From the NCBI GenBank assembly GCA_963744275.1, contig CAVUSX010000021.1, positions 744,001 to 808,000 on the forward strand: a stretch of DNA of 64,000 nucleotides, in the 5' to 3' direction. Origin of the DNA: VAZQ01 sp963744275. Lineage in GTDB: Bacteria; Pseudomonadota; Alphaproteobacteria; Rhizobiales; Xanthobacteraceae. The notes below the pieces were generated by a model. The model did not search any database, was not told the origin of the DNA, and was given only the letters and a program-made list of their open reading frames with translations. Of this stretch, positions 43,839 to 51,656 are shown one piece after another (positions within the stretch are counted from its first letter, which is position 1; every line of letters begins with the position of its first letter). Both the position numbers and the translations under genes were made by a program.

Positions 43839-45545
43839 TCATGCGGGGCGTGGCCATGGGCATGATCGTGATTCGTCGTCGTGATGATGGATGCGCTGCG
43901 GCTTGGCGGCGGTCGGATTTTCGCTGAACACCAGCGACTTGATGGTGACCGGCACCGTGTAGGACGGCATGCGGATGCGGCCGAGATCGATATAGTCGAA
44001 ATCCCGCAGCATCACGCCGTCGATGGCCAGGATCTCGCTTTCCACCAGCAGCTCCTCGCGCAGGATGGCGCCCAGCGTCTGGGCGATGTCGCCGTCCAGC
44101 ATGATGTAGATCGGCTTCTTGCGCGCGATCGTATTGGCGAGGCCGTGGCGGATGCCTTCGGCGAAGGCCGCGATGCGCTCGTAGGAGGGCGAGCCGAGCC
44201 AGCGCAGCGCCAGCGCCACCTCGCCTTCGCCCTCGATCAGATCGAAGGAGGTGAAATGCGCCTGGATGGCCTTGGTGAGCTTGGCCGGGTCGATGATCTC
44301 CCCGCATTCGAAGGCCGGCTGCAGGACCTGCAGATTGCGGCGCGGCAACAGCTCGCCCGGCTTGCTGATGTAGCTGGTATTGCCGCTGAGCTGGACCGAG
44401 TATTCGGACGCTCCGAGCGCGGTGGCGCGGATGCATTCGCCGGCCGGCAGCAGCGGCCACGGCAGCGCGCCGGAATCCACGCGCGCCCGGATCGCGGCCC
44501 CGAGCCGCCGCCCCATGTCGCCGAAGTCGCGGGTCTCGCGCCCATAGACGTATTCGCCGACGCCGCCGGAGAACATGATGCCGTCGAGAGCGCCGAAGTC
44601 CGGGATCGCATCGGTCAGGTAGAGGTGCTCGACCGCGTGCGACATCGGCCGCTCGGTGAGCGCCTTGACCAGCGTGTCGGCCATGCCGTGGGCGACCTTG
44701 TCGAGATCGTGCGGCCCGACCGTGTCGCCCTTGACCCAGGAGAAACCGGCCTGGCGGGCATGGAATTTGCCGGCCGGATCGAGCCGGGTGATGGTGCCGG
44801 CGTCGTCGACCACCTGCAGCCGGCCGCCGATATGCACCGCGGCGGTCGCGGTCACCTGGCCCTTCTCGACCAGGGCCAGCTTGGTGGTGCCGCCTCCGAT
44901 ATCGATATTGAGGACGCGCTTGTTCTCGTCGTGCGACACCCGCGAGGCGCCGGAGCCGAACGCCGCCAGCAGCGATTCCATGTGATGTCCTGCCGTGGCG
45001 CAGACGAACTCGCCGCCCTGCTCGGACAGGATGCGGGCGATGCCTTGGGCGTTCTCGCGCCGCAGCGCCTCGCCGGTGAGGATCACGGCGCCGGTATCGA
45101 TATCGTCGGGATGCAGGCCCGCGCCCGCATAGGCGTCGTCGATGATCTTGCCGAGCGCGGCATCGTCGATGCGCTCCTCGCTCTGATAGGGCGTCAGCGC
45201 CACCGGCGACTGGTAGAGGGTCTCGCGCGAGACCACGTAGTAGCGGCTGGTGAGGTCCTCGCCGTAGCGGCGCAGCTTGATGCGGGAGAAGATGACCTGG
45301 GTGCCGGACGAGCCGATGTCGATGCCCACGCTCACCAGCGTGACATGGTCCTGCAGCCAGATCGGATTCTGCTCGAGCGGGCCATCCTCGTCGAACTCGA
45401 AATGATCGTGATCGTGATCGGCTTCGCCCTCGTGCTCGTGGGTGAAGTTCGCCCCCAAGGTATGGTCGGCGAGCGAATGTCCGCTGCTGTCGAGGCCGGC
45501 GCTCTTTTCGTTCTTGTCGTTGTTGTCGTTCGCGTCGGCCATCAA
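43839..45545 (-). CDS. eutA: EutA-like ammonia-lyase reactivating factor with His-rich ends
   Basis: ASKHA-type ATPase, 568 aa, resembling EutA, which releases damaged cobalamin from ethanolamine ammonia-lyase. The phosphate loops are 'VSVGIDIGSSGTQVIFS' (71-87) and 'LNIDIGGGTTKLALVEKG'. 'IMFSGGVGEYVYGRETRDFG' is the adenosine-site segment. Residues 34-52 are a His/Asp/Glu-rich insert ('FTHEHEGEADHDHDHFEF'). The frame ends 'HHHDDESRSCPWPRPA', but a +1 change near 43870 opens a very His-rich tail of about 38 residues down to a stop at 43754-43756 ('HGHDHHHDHAHATHAAG'), surely the ancestral end. No eutBC genes are in the window. It heads a minus-strand group with the permease, ATPase and bicupin. 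Confidence 0.82.
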   Translation of the reverse strand: MMADANDNNDKNEKSAGLDSSGHSLADHTLGANFTHEHEGEADHDHDHFEFDEDGPLEQNPIWLQDHVTLVSVGIDIGSSGTQVIFSRIKLRRYGEDLTSRYYVVSRETLYQSPVALTPYQSEERIDDAALGKIIDDAYAGAGLHPDDIDTGAVILTGEALRRENAQGIARILSEQGGEFVCATAGHHMESLLAAFGSGASRVSHDENKRVLNIDIGGGTTKLALVEKGQVTATAAVHIGGRLQVVDDAGTITRLDPAGKFHARQAGFSWVKGDTVGPHDLDKVAHGMADTLVKALTERPMSHAVEHLYLTDAIPDFGALDGIMFSGGVGEYVYGRETRDFGDMGRRLGAAIRARVDSGALPWPLLPAGECIRATALGASEYSVQLSGNTSYISKPGELLPRRNLQVLQPAFECGEIIDPAKLTKAIQAHFTSFDLIEGEGEVALALRWLGSPSYERIAAFAEGIRHGLANTIARKKPIYIMLDGDIAQTLGAILREELLVESEILAIDGVMLRDFDYIDLGRIRMPSYTVPVTIKSLVFSENPTAAKPQRIHHHDDESRSCPWPRPA

Positions 45546-45770
45546 GCTCTCTCCTCGAACCCGCTCCTCGCAGGGGGCCCCTCACCGCGGGCCGGGAAAA
45601 CGTCCTTCGGCGGGCCGAACCGCCATGGGAGATGGCACGCGCGAAACGGGCGGGAGGGGCGGATCGAGCGAAGTAGCCCGCTCGGCGGCCCGAACGCAAG
45701 CCCCGGCGAGGAATTCGTTCCCACCGCATCGCGCAAGGTCGTATCCGCGAAACAGACCCATCCGCTCGTG

Positions 45771-45811
45771 TTGACATCAAGACATCAAACTGCTTATGTC
45801 ATGATGCATGA
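45771..45811 (+). promoter_or_regulatory. Promoter and operator elements of the vapBC pair
   Basis: TTGACA (45771-45776) is a perfect -35 box with TATGTC 18 bp later. A perfect tandem of the octamer GACATCAA (45773-45788) overlaps it. The palindrome TCATG-n3-CATGA (45799-45811) spans the start codon at 45808. The antitoxin would bind these to repress its own operon. Confidence 0.5.
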
Positions 45812-46053
45812 GAACCACTCTGACCATCGATGACGATGTCGCGGTCAGCCTCGAGCGCCTGCGCAGGGCGCGCGATGCGAGCCTGAAGGAGCTGATCAAT
45901 GAGGCGTTGCGACGCGGCCTCAAGGAGATGAGCGCACGCCCGAAGCGGCGGGAGCCGTTCCGCACGCGCGCGGTAGACGTCGGCGAGGCGCTCATCCCGC
46001 TCGACAATATCAGCGAAGCGCTGGCGATCGCTGAGGGCGAGACGTTCAAGTGA
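45808..46053 (+). CDS. VapB-type RHH antitoxin
   Basis: Antitoxin of 81 aa with an RHH opening, MRTTLTIDDDVAVSLERLRR, where 'TTLTID' is the DNA-contacting strand and 'SLKELINEALRRGLKEM' the second helix. The acidic and hydrophobic tail ('DVGEALIPLDNISEALAIAE') is the toxin-binding part. The stop overlaps the toxin's GTG by 4 bp (GTGA), which couples their translation. The start is fixed by the strand motif and by the operator at the start codon. Unlike the pair at 2.5 kb, both partners here are intact. Confidence 0.85.
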   Translation: MRTTLTIDDDVAVSLERLRRARDASLKELINEALRRGLKEMSARPKRREPFRTRAVDVGEALIPLDNISEALAIAEGETFK

Positions 46054-46493
46054 TCCTGGTCGACGCCAACATCTTGATTTACGCACATGTGAGCACCTTC
46101 AGTCAGCATGACGCTGCGCGGGACTGGCTCGATGAGCAGCTCAATGGAGCCACCAATGTCGGTCTGCCGTGGCCGAGCGTGCTTGCTTTCCTGCGGCTGG
46201 TGACCAATCCACGCGTTGTCCGGCAGGCGGTACCCATCGCCGATGCATGGCGCCAAGTGCGTGACTGGCTCGCCTGCGACCCCGTCTGGATTCCGCCACC
46301 GACGGAGCGCCATGCGGAAGTCATGGGCCAGCTGCTGGCGCTCCCCGGTCTGCTTGGCAACCTCGTCCCGGACGCGCATCTGGCGGCGTTGGCAATCGAG
46401 CATGGTTTGACGCTTTGCTCGGCCGACGGGGACTTTGCGCGATTCCCCGGCTTGAATTGGCACAACCCGATTGCCCAGCCCGGCCCGCTTTAG
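46050..46493 (+). CDS. VapC-type PIN-domain toxin
   Basis: PIN-domain ribonuclease of 147 aa, starting at a GTG inside the antitoxin stop. The first catalytic Asp is in 'MILVDANILIYAHV' (residue 5), Glu/Asp residues follow in the middle region, 'LVPDAHLAALAIEHG' gives the third acidic site, and 'TLCSADGDFARFPGLNWHNP' the last with the typical S-x-D-x-D-F signature. All sites appear intact, so the toxin should cut RNA (often initiator tRNA in this family). Its coding is complete, in contrast to the other VapC in the window. Confidence 0.87.
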   Translation: MILVDANILIYAHVSTFSQHDAARDWLDEQLNGATNVGLPWPSVLAFLRLVTNPRVVRQAVPIADAWRQVRDWLACDPVWIPPPTERHAEVMGQLLALPGLLGNLVPDAHLAALAIEHGLTLCSADGDFARFPGLNWHNPIAQPGPL

Positions 46494-46555
46494 GCTTCCC
46501 GAGTTCATTGACAGGCCGGCGATGAACGGTAGGGTCACGCCGCTGCAGCAACGGG

Positions 46556-48310
46556 ATGGACAACGTGAACGATAAAACCAAGGGCGCTTCCCAAGGCACT
46601 TCCAGCGACCCCTCCACCGAGATGGCGGCGGAGGCCTATCTGAGCCGGCTCGGCGAGCGCGGCATCGAATACGTGTTCGCCAATGCGGGCACCGATTTCG
46701 CCCCGATCGTGGAGGCCCTGGCCCGGCCCTCGGGCGGCCGCAAGTATCCGCGCTTCATCACGGTGCCGCACGAGAACGTCGCCATGGCGATGGCGCACGG
46801 CTATTACCGCACCTGCGGCAAGCCGGCCGCCGTCATGGTGCATGTGACGGTCGGCACCGCCAATGCGATGAACGGCCTCATCAATGCGGCGCGCGACAAC
46901 ATACCGCTGCTGCTGGCCGCCGGCCGCACCCCCCTGACCGAGACCGGCCATATCAGCTCGCGCAACCGCTCGATCCATTGGGGCCAGGAATCCTTCGACC
47001 AGGGCGGCATGGTGCGCGAATACGTGAAGTGGGACTACGAGCTGCGCGGCGGCCAGCCGGTCGACGCGGTGGTGGACCGCGCCCTCGACATCGCCATGAC
47101 GGAGCCGCGCGGCCCGGTCTATCTCACGTTGCCGCGCGAGGTGCTGACCGATTCCGCGGTGGCGCCGCGGCGCGACACGGTGCGCCCGCTCGGCTCGCTC
47201 GCCCCCGAGCCGGCCTGGGCCGCCATCGAGGAGGCCGCGAACCTGATCGCCAAGGCCGAATTCCCCCTGATCGTCACCTCCTGCATCGGGCGCGATCCGG
47301 CCGCCATCGACGCGCTCGCCGCGCTGGCGGAGGAATTCGCGCTGCCGGTGGTGCAGAGCGAGGCGCGCGACTTCAACTTGTCCGTCAACCATTCCATGCA
47401 TGTGGGATTCGAGCCGGCCACGCTCCTCGCCAAGGCCGACGTGGTGATCGTGCTCGAGAGCATCGTGCCGTGGATTCCGGGCGCCCATGGGCCGCGGCGC
47501 GACGCCAAGGTCATCCACATCGCGGGCGATCCGCTGGCCAGCCGCTTTCCGTTCCGCGAGATGGAGGCCGATCTCCTGGTCGCCGGCGACCCGCGGGCCG
47601 CGCTCGCCATGTTGCGCGAATGCCTGGGCGCCGCCCTCAAGAACGCCAAGAACGGCTCCGCCGACGGCCGCCGCAAGGCGGTCGCGACCGTACGTGAGGA
47701 GATGGCGGCGCGCCGCAAGAAGCTGATCGAGACCGTCCGGGACCAGACCCCGGTGCATCCGGCCTGGCTCGCCCACTGCCTCAACCAGGTGAAAGCCGAG
47801 AACGCCATAGTGGTGAGCGAGCTCGGCGTGCCGGTCTCCGGGCTCGACCTGACCCAGCCGCGCTCCTTCATGGGCAGCTTGCTCTCCGGCGGGCTGGGCT
47901 TCGGCATGGGGGCGGCGCTCGGCGCCAAGCTGGCGGCGCCGCAGCGCGAGGTGATCGTCACGGTCGGGGACGGCTCCTACATGTTCGGCAATCCGATCCC
48001 CTACCACTATGTGGGCCGCGCCGAGAACCTGCCGACGCTCACCATCGTGGCCAACAACCACATGTGGGGCGCGGTGCGCTCCGCCACCCTCGACGTCTTC
48101 CCGGACGGGGCGGCCGCCAAGGCCAACATCATGCCGATCACGCAGCTCAATCCCTCGCCCGATTTCGAGAAGGTGATCGGCACCTGCGGGGGCCGCGGCG
48201 AGCGCGTGGACGCGCCGGGCGATCTGCTGCCGGCGCTGGAGCGCAGCTTTGAGGCATTGCGCAGCGGCACGCCGGCGATGCTGAACGTGATCACGCAGGG
48301 GAGGCGGTGA
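46556..48310 (+). CDS. Thiamine-diphosphate enzyme, acetolactate-synthase-like (copy 1)
   Basis: Thiamine-diphosphate-dependent enzyme of 584 aa, of the acetolactate synthase/benzoylformate decarboxylase group. The N-terminal pyrimidine-binding domain has the catalytic Glu in 'TVPHENVAMAMAHGY'. The C-terminal domain has the Mg site 'VTVGDGSYMFGNPIPYHYVG' (G-D-G) ending in 'IVANNHMWGAV'. A domain between, near residues 220-350, is the Rossmann-like middle domain ('VIVLESIVPWIPGAHGPRRD'). Such stand-alone proteins in rhizobia are called TPP-requiring proteins of unknown substrate. It begins 62 bp after the vapC stop, so it could be a fresh operon start. The reaction, decarboxylation or carboligation, is not fixed. 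Confidence 0.85.
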   Translation: MDNVNDKTKGASQGTSSDPSTEMAAEAYLSRLGERGIEYVFANAGTDFAPIVEALARPSGGRKYPRFITVPHENVAMAMAHGYYRTCGKPAAVMVHVTVGTANAMNGLINAARDNIPLLLAAGRTPLTETGHISSRNRSIHWGQESFDQGGMVREYVKWDYELRGGQPVDAVVDRALDIAMTEPRGPVYLTLPREVLTDSAVAPRRDTVRPLGSLAPEPAWAAIEEAANLIAKAEFPLIVTSCIGRDPAAIDALAALAEEFALPVVQSEARDFNLSVNHSMHVGFEPATLLAKADVVIVLESIVPWIPGAHGPRRDAKVIHIAGDPLASRFPFREMEADLLVAGDPRAALAMLRECLGAALKNAKNGSADGRRKAVATVREEMAARRKKLIETVRDQTPVHPAWLAHCLNQVKAENAIVVSELGVPVSGLDLTQPRSFMGSLLSGGLGFGMGAALGAKLAAPQREVIVTVGDGSYMFGNPIPYHYVGRAENLPTLTIVANNHMWGAVRSATLDVFPDGAAAKANIMPITQLNPSPDFEKVIGTCGGRGERVDAPGDLLPALERSFEALRSGTPAMLNVITQGRR

Positions 48311-48364
48311 ACGTTTAGGCTGCGGACAATTGCTAGGACGCGGTCAAATCGTGGAGCTGCAAAC

Positions 48365-48832
48365 TTGGGCGAGCGATTCCTCTCTTGGCTCGGCCGCACT
48401 CCGGTGCAGACCTTCATTCTGTGTCCATTGGCGGTGATCGGTTTCGAGCTTGCGCTCCACGGCGGACGACTGACGTTCGTGCCATGGGGGCTGCCGCTCC
48501 TGGCCTGGGGCTATCTGCAATACCGGCTGGTCGGGCGTTACCGGCTGGGCCAGGCCGGCGGTGGGCCCGGAATGGCGACGCTGCCGCAGCGGATCGTGGA
48601 TGGGGGGCCTTATCGCTATACGCGCAACCCGATGTATCTCGGGCATCTCATATTCATGCTCGGGCTCGCGCTGACGTTCTGGTCGTGGTTCGGCCTCGCG
48701 CTGTTCGTGTTGCGGGCGGCCTGGTTCCAGCATCGGGTCAAGCGCGACGAGGCACGGCTCGCGGCCACGTTCGGGGCGGATTACGAAGAGTATCGGGCGC
48801 GGGTGAAGCGCTGGGTGCCGGGGGTGATTTGA
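48365..48832 (+). CDS. Isoprenylcysteine/phospholipid-type methyltransferase
   Basis: Membrane methyltransferase of 155 aa resembling the ICMT/PEMT (phospholipid methyltransferase) family. It has four or five membrane spans and the family's SAM-binding end: 'GPYRYTRNPMYLGHLIFMLG' (R-x-x-x-N-P-x-Y-x-G), then 'RDEARLAATFGADYEEYRAR' with the terminal E-x-x-Y-x-x-Y-x-x-x-V pattern. Translation probably starts at the TTG at 48365, giving the usual amphipathic first helix; no better ATG is available upstream. It lies 54 bp after the TPP enzyme gene on the same strand. The target, a lipid or a modified cysteine, is unknown. Confidence 0.75.
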   Translation: MGERFLSWLGRTPVQTFILCPLAVIGFELALHGGRLTFVPWGLPLLAWGYLQYRLVGRYRLGQAGGGPGMATLPQRIVDGGPYRYTRNPMYLGHLIFMLGLALTFWSWFGLALFVLRAAWFQHRVKRDEARLAATFGADYEEYRARVKRWVPGVI

Positions 48833-49282
48833 GGACGCGTCGCCCGTTGTTGTCGTGGCCCGCGGATGGTGAAGCGCAAACCGGCGCGCTTGACGCGTTC
48901 CTGCAAATCAGACTATTCGTGAAATTGAAACTCGCGAATTGTGCCCGGCGCTTATCTGCGCGCCGGGCTATTTGTTTGAACGCTGCGAGCTGATTCGTAT
49001 TTTGACGAAAGACCGTGGTGCAAACTCAGAAATCTCTGCGTCAGTTGCATGGCTCCGCGGGCCTTCGTGAGCCGTTTCATTGTTCGCAGATTGTATTTTC
49101 AATGCGGGCACCATCCAGAGCCATGCATTTCTGCCGGGCCAAGCTCACTCGGCAGAGGTTCGGCCCCTCACCGCTTGGGCGGATTGCGCATGTAGCCTCG
49201 TAGCCCGCATGGAGCGTAGCGCAATGCGGGATCGGCCGAGCCGCAGAGAGCGCGATCCCGGATTTCATCCAGGCTACAGACG
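48833..49282. other. 450-bp gap with orphan hairpin, duplicated gene end and palindrome
   Basis: I see no protein gene. The gap holds, from left to right: a terminator-like hairpin at 48943, a 29-bp copy of the 3' end of the following gene (49167-49195), and an imperfect palindrome of the class that ends in CTACAG (49200-49280). The first 110 bp contain no clear signal. Confidence 0.5.
48943..48977 (+). terminator. Terminator-like hairpin with no close upstream gene
   Basis: Perfect 9-bp stem GCCCGGCGC (48943-48951) and GCGCCGGGC (48960-48968) with an 8-nt loop, followed by TATTTGTTT. The nearest stop upstream is 110 bp away, so it may end a leaderless small RNA or simply lie late after the methyltransferase gene. 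Confidence 0.55.
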
Positions 49283-49311
49283 CTCACCGCTTCGGCGGGT
49301 TGCGCATGTAG
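49167..49311. repeat. 29-bp direct repeat flanking an inserted palindrome
   Basis: The copies at 49167-49195 and 49283-49311 match at 27 of 29 positions (CTCACCGCTT...GCGCATGTAG). The right copy is the last codons of the Bug-type gene ('YMRNPPKR' plus stop); the left one lies past the gene end. Between them sits an imperfect palindrome with ends like other intergenic repeats here (about 49200-49280). This is what an insertion with target duplication would leave. Confidence 0.75.
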
Positions 49312-50381
49312 TCGTTGATGAAGTCGCGCATTTGCGGCGTGGCCACCATCATGGCGCGCACCTTTTCGCTCGTGTCGGGGGCGGTCGGGTAGTCGGGGGC
49401 GAACTCGATGGTCCGGGTGGCCTCGGCGGCGAAGTCCTGGTCGGTGTCGAGCGCTTCGATGGCCGCGCGCAGCGCCGCCAGCGCGGCCGGCGGGGTGCCG
49501 GGCGGCAGCGCGATCATGCGCTGCAGGGTCGAGTTCATGTCGTAGAGCACCCGGTAGGCCTCGAACAGCTGGCCGGACGGCAGGGTGCCTTTGACCTGGC
49601 GATAAAGCTGCGGAAAGCTCGGGATCGTCAGGCCCTCGAGCTGCTTTTGCGGCGGCGGCGGGTCGGCGACCTCGTCGTAGAACACCGGCATCGCCTCGCC
49701 GGACTTGACCAGCGATGGCTCGACCACGGAGCGATAGCTCGGCGGCGATTCCGAGAACATGGAGATCTCGCCGCGCTGCAAGGCCAGCCGCGCCGGCGGG
49801 CTCGAGCGATAGCCGGTGACGTATTTGTAGGGCACGCCCAGCATGTCGAGCGCCAGCCGCAACCGCAGGTCCTTGGAGGTGTCGGCGCTCAGGCCGCCGG
49901 CAATCAGGCCCTGCGCCTTGGCGATATCGGAGGGAACGTGCATGCCGGGCGGCACGTCGGTGCGCATGTAATGGACCGTGGTGCCGGGCTGGTAGGCCAC
50001 GAACTCGTATTTGCGGAAATCCACCCGCCAGCGCCCCGGATCGCTGACATAGAGCCAGGCGGAGCCGCTGAGATAGCCCACCACGGTGCCGTCGCGGGGC
50101 GCGATCTCGCCGAGATATTGCGCCCCGATCAGCCCGCCGGCGCCGTCCATGTTCTGCACGATCATGCCGGGCTGGCCGTCGATGTGCTTCACCAGGTACT
50201 TGGCGAACAGGCGGCCCTCGATATCGGTCGGTCCGCCGGCCGCGAAGTTGATCAGGAGCGTCAGCCGCTTGCCCTTGTAGTAGGGTTCATCCGCCCGCGC
50301 GCTCGCCACGAGCCCGAGCGCGAGCGACGGCGCCCACGAGCGCCAGCATGGCAGGACGCGTGAAAGCTGAGAGCATCGCAT
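49284..50381 (-). CDS. Bug-type (TctC-like) substrate-binding protein 1
   Basis: Periplasmic binding protein of the Bug/TctC family, 365 aa, linked to tripartite tricarboxylate-type uptake. Signal peptide MRCSQLSRVLPCWRSWAPSL... is cut near 'ASARAD'. 'LLINFAAGGPTDIEGRLFAK' is the first ligand loop, with the G-G-P/x-T/S-D pattern, and 'MIVQNMDGAGGLIGAQYLGE' is the second. No TctA/TctB membrane genes lie in the window, as is common for the many orphan Bug proteins of rhizobia. The last eight codons are duplicated 116 bp downstream. The strand is opposite to both neighbours. The ligand is probably a small carboxylate but not identified. Confidence 0.87.
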   Translation of the reverse strand: MRCSQLSRVLPCWRSWAPSLALGLVASARADEPYYKGKRLTLLINFAAGGPTDIEGRLFAKYLVKHIDGQPGMIVQNMDGAGGLIGAQYLGEIAPRDGTVVGYLSGSAWLYVSDPGRWRVDFRKYEFVAYQPGTTVHYMRTDVPPGMHVPSDIAKAQGLIAGGLSADTSKDLRLRLALDMLGVPYKYVTGYRSSPPARLALQRGEISMFSESPPSYRSVVEPSLVKSGEAMPVFYDEVADPPPPQKQLEGLTIPSFPQLYRQVKGTLPSGQLFEAYRVLYDMNSTLQRMIALPPGTPPAALAALRAAIEALDTDQDFAAEATRTIEFAPDYPTAPDTSEKVRAMMVATPQMRDFINDYMRNPPKR

Positions 50382-50564
50382 CCCTCCCGTGTTTGTAATT
50401 GGCGAAGCTTACTCTCCGGCCGGCCGCGCCGACAAGGTGCGCTCGCAGGCATGACAGTCCGAGCTAAACGTGGCACACCACGCGACGACTCGATTGCGAG
50501 AACCAACATGCTTGCAATGTGCCCGCCGAATTCATGACAACTTCAGAAACCCTCAAGGAGAAAA

Positions 50565-51449
50565 ATGCCCATGCCGGATTTGCTCGCTGAAGCCCGCCAG
50601 GAATTGGCGACCGCCAATCGCGTCCTCGCCAATGAAGGCGTGCTCGATGCATTCGGGCACATCAGCATGCGTCATCCCACCAATCCGGACCGCTATCTCA
50701 TCTCGCGCTACGGCGCGGCCGAGCTGATGATGCCGGCCGACATCCTGGAGCTGACGCTGGATTCCAAGCCGGTGGCGCCGACCAGCGCGCGGCTGTTCAG
50801 CGAGCTGGTGATCCATGGCGCCATCTATCAGGCGCGCCCCGACGTCCATTCGGTCTGCCATCACCACGCCACCCCGGTGCTGCCCTATTGCATCACCGGG
50901 GTCGAGCTGGTGCCGGTCATGCATCTGGGGGCTGCGCTCGGCGGCAAGGTGCCGTTCTGGGACAGCCGCGACGAGTTCGGCGATACCCCCCTGGTGGTGA
51001 CCAAGCCCGCGGAAGGCGCTTCGCTGGCGCGCGCGCTCGGGCCGCACTGGATGGTGCTGCTGCGGCGCCATGGCGCCACGCTGGCAGGACGCTCGCTGCG
51101 CGAATGCGTGTTCCGCTCGATCTACACGTGCCGCAATGCCGAGCTGCAGAGCCGCGCCATGGCGATCGGCTCGATCAGCACGCTCAGCGACGGCGAGGCG
51201 CAGCTGTGCGGCTCGCACAGCCTGACGCCGCGCACGCTCTCGCGCGTCTGGGAGTATTGGACCTTCCGGCTGGCCAAGATGGAGGCGATGACGGCAGGCG
51301 CCGGCGCCAAGCCGGCGGCCGCCAAAGTAGCCGCCAAGACGCCCGCGAAGGCCTCGGCGCGGCGCGGCAAGCCAGCCGCCAAGGCGGTCAAGCGCGCCGC
51401 GGTTCCCCCCGGCCGCGCCCGCAAGGCCAAGCGCGCGAAGAAGCGCTAG
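50565..51449 (+). CDS. Class II aldolase/adducin protein with basic tail
   Basis: Zinc-dependent class II aldolase-fold protein, 294 aa. The substrate-phosphate end has 'DAFGHISMRHP'; the metal ligands are in 'SVCHHHATPVLPY' (two His) and 'LRRHGATLAGRSLRECVF' (third). A family-typical domain ends at about residue 240 ('RVWEYWTFRLAKMEAMTAGA'). The last 50 residues are Lys/Ala/Arg-rich ('AKVAAKTPAKASARRGKPAA'), like the tail of histone H1-type proteins, and could bind nucleic acid or acidic surfaces. Two ATG codons (50565 and 50571) are available, with a purine-rich site just upstream. The reaction could be a retro-aldol or decarboxylation step in the catabolic group. Confidence 0.83.
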   Translation: MPMPDLLAEARQELATANRVLANEGVLDAFGHISMRHPTNPDRYLISRYGAAELMMPADILELTLDSKPVAPTSARLFSELVIHGAIYQARPDVHSVCHHHATPVLPYCITGVELVPVMHLGAALGGKVPFWDSRDEFGDTPLVVTKPAEGASLARALGPHWMVLLRRHGATLAGRSLRECVFRSIYTCRNAELQSRAMAIGSISTLSDGEAQLCGSHSLTPRTLSRVWEYWTFRLAKMEAMTAGAGAKPAAAKVAAKTPAKASARRGKPAAKAVKRAAVPPGRARKAKRAKKR

Positions 51450-51656
51450 CGGGTCGCCGCGCACCGGCTGCGCGCTTGTGCCTAGGGCCGGACGGGTGAC
51501 CCCAACCCGCTCGCGCCCCTTGCAGGAGGAGGGAGCGGGCCGCGCCCGGGGCGCCGGAGCGCGTTGCGTGCGGGCCGCCAATCGCGTAATGACCAACATA
51601 ATTGAATGCCGGCTGCGCCAGTCTGGGCCGGCCATCCGCCGCAGAAGGAGCCAGGA

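Noticed and set aside
43839..45545. Ethanolamine utilisation operon
   Set aside because: Only the EutA-like gene is present; no eutBC, shell or transporter of that type lies in the window.
40498..45545. A new defence system built on the ATPase, EutA-like and TA genes
   Set aside because: The ATPase is a standard importer subunit with a permease beside it, and parDE has its own promoter. No nuclease, sensor or effector arrangement supports defence.
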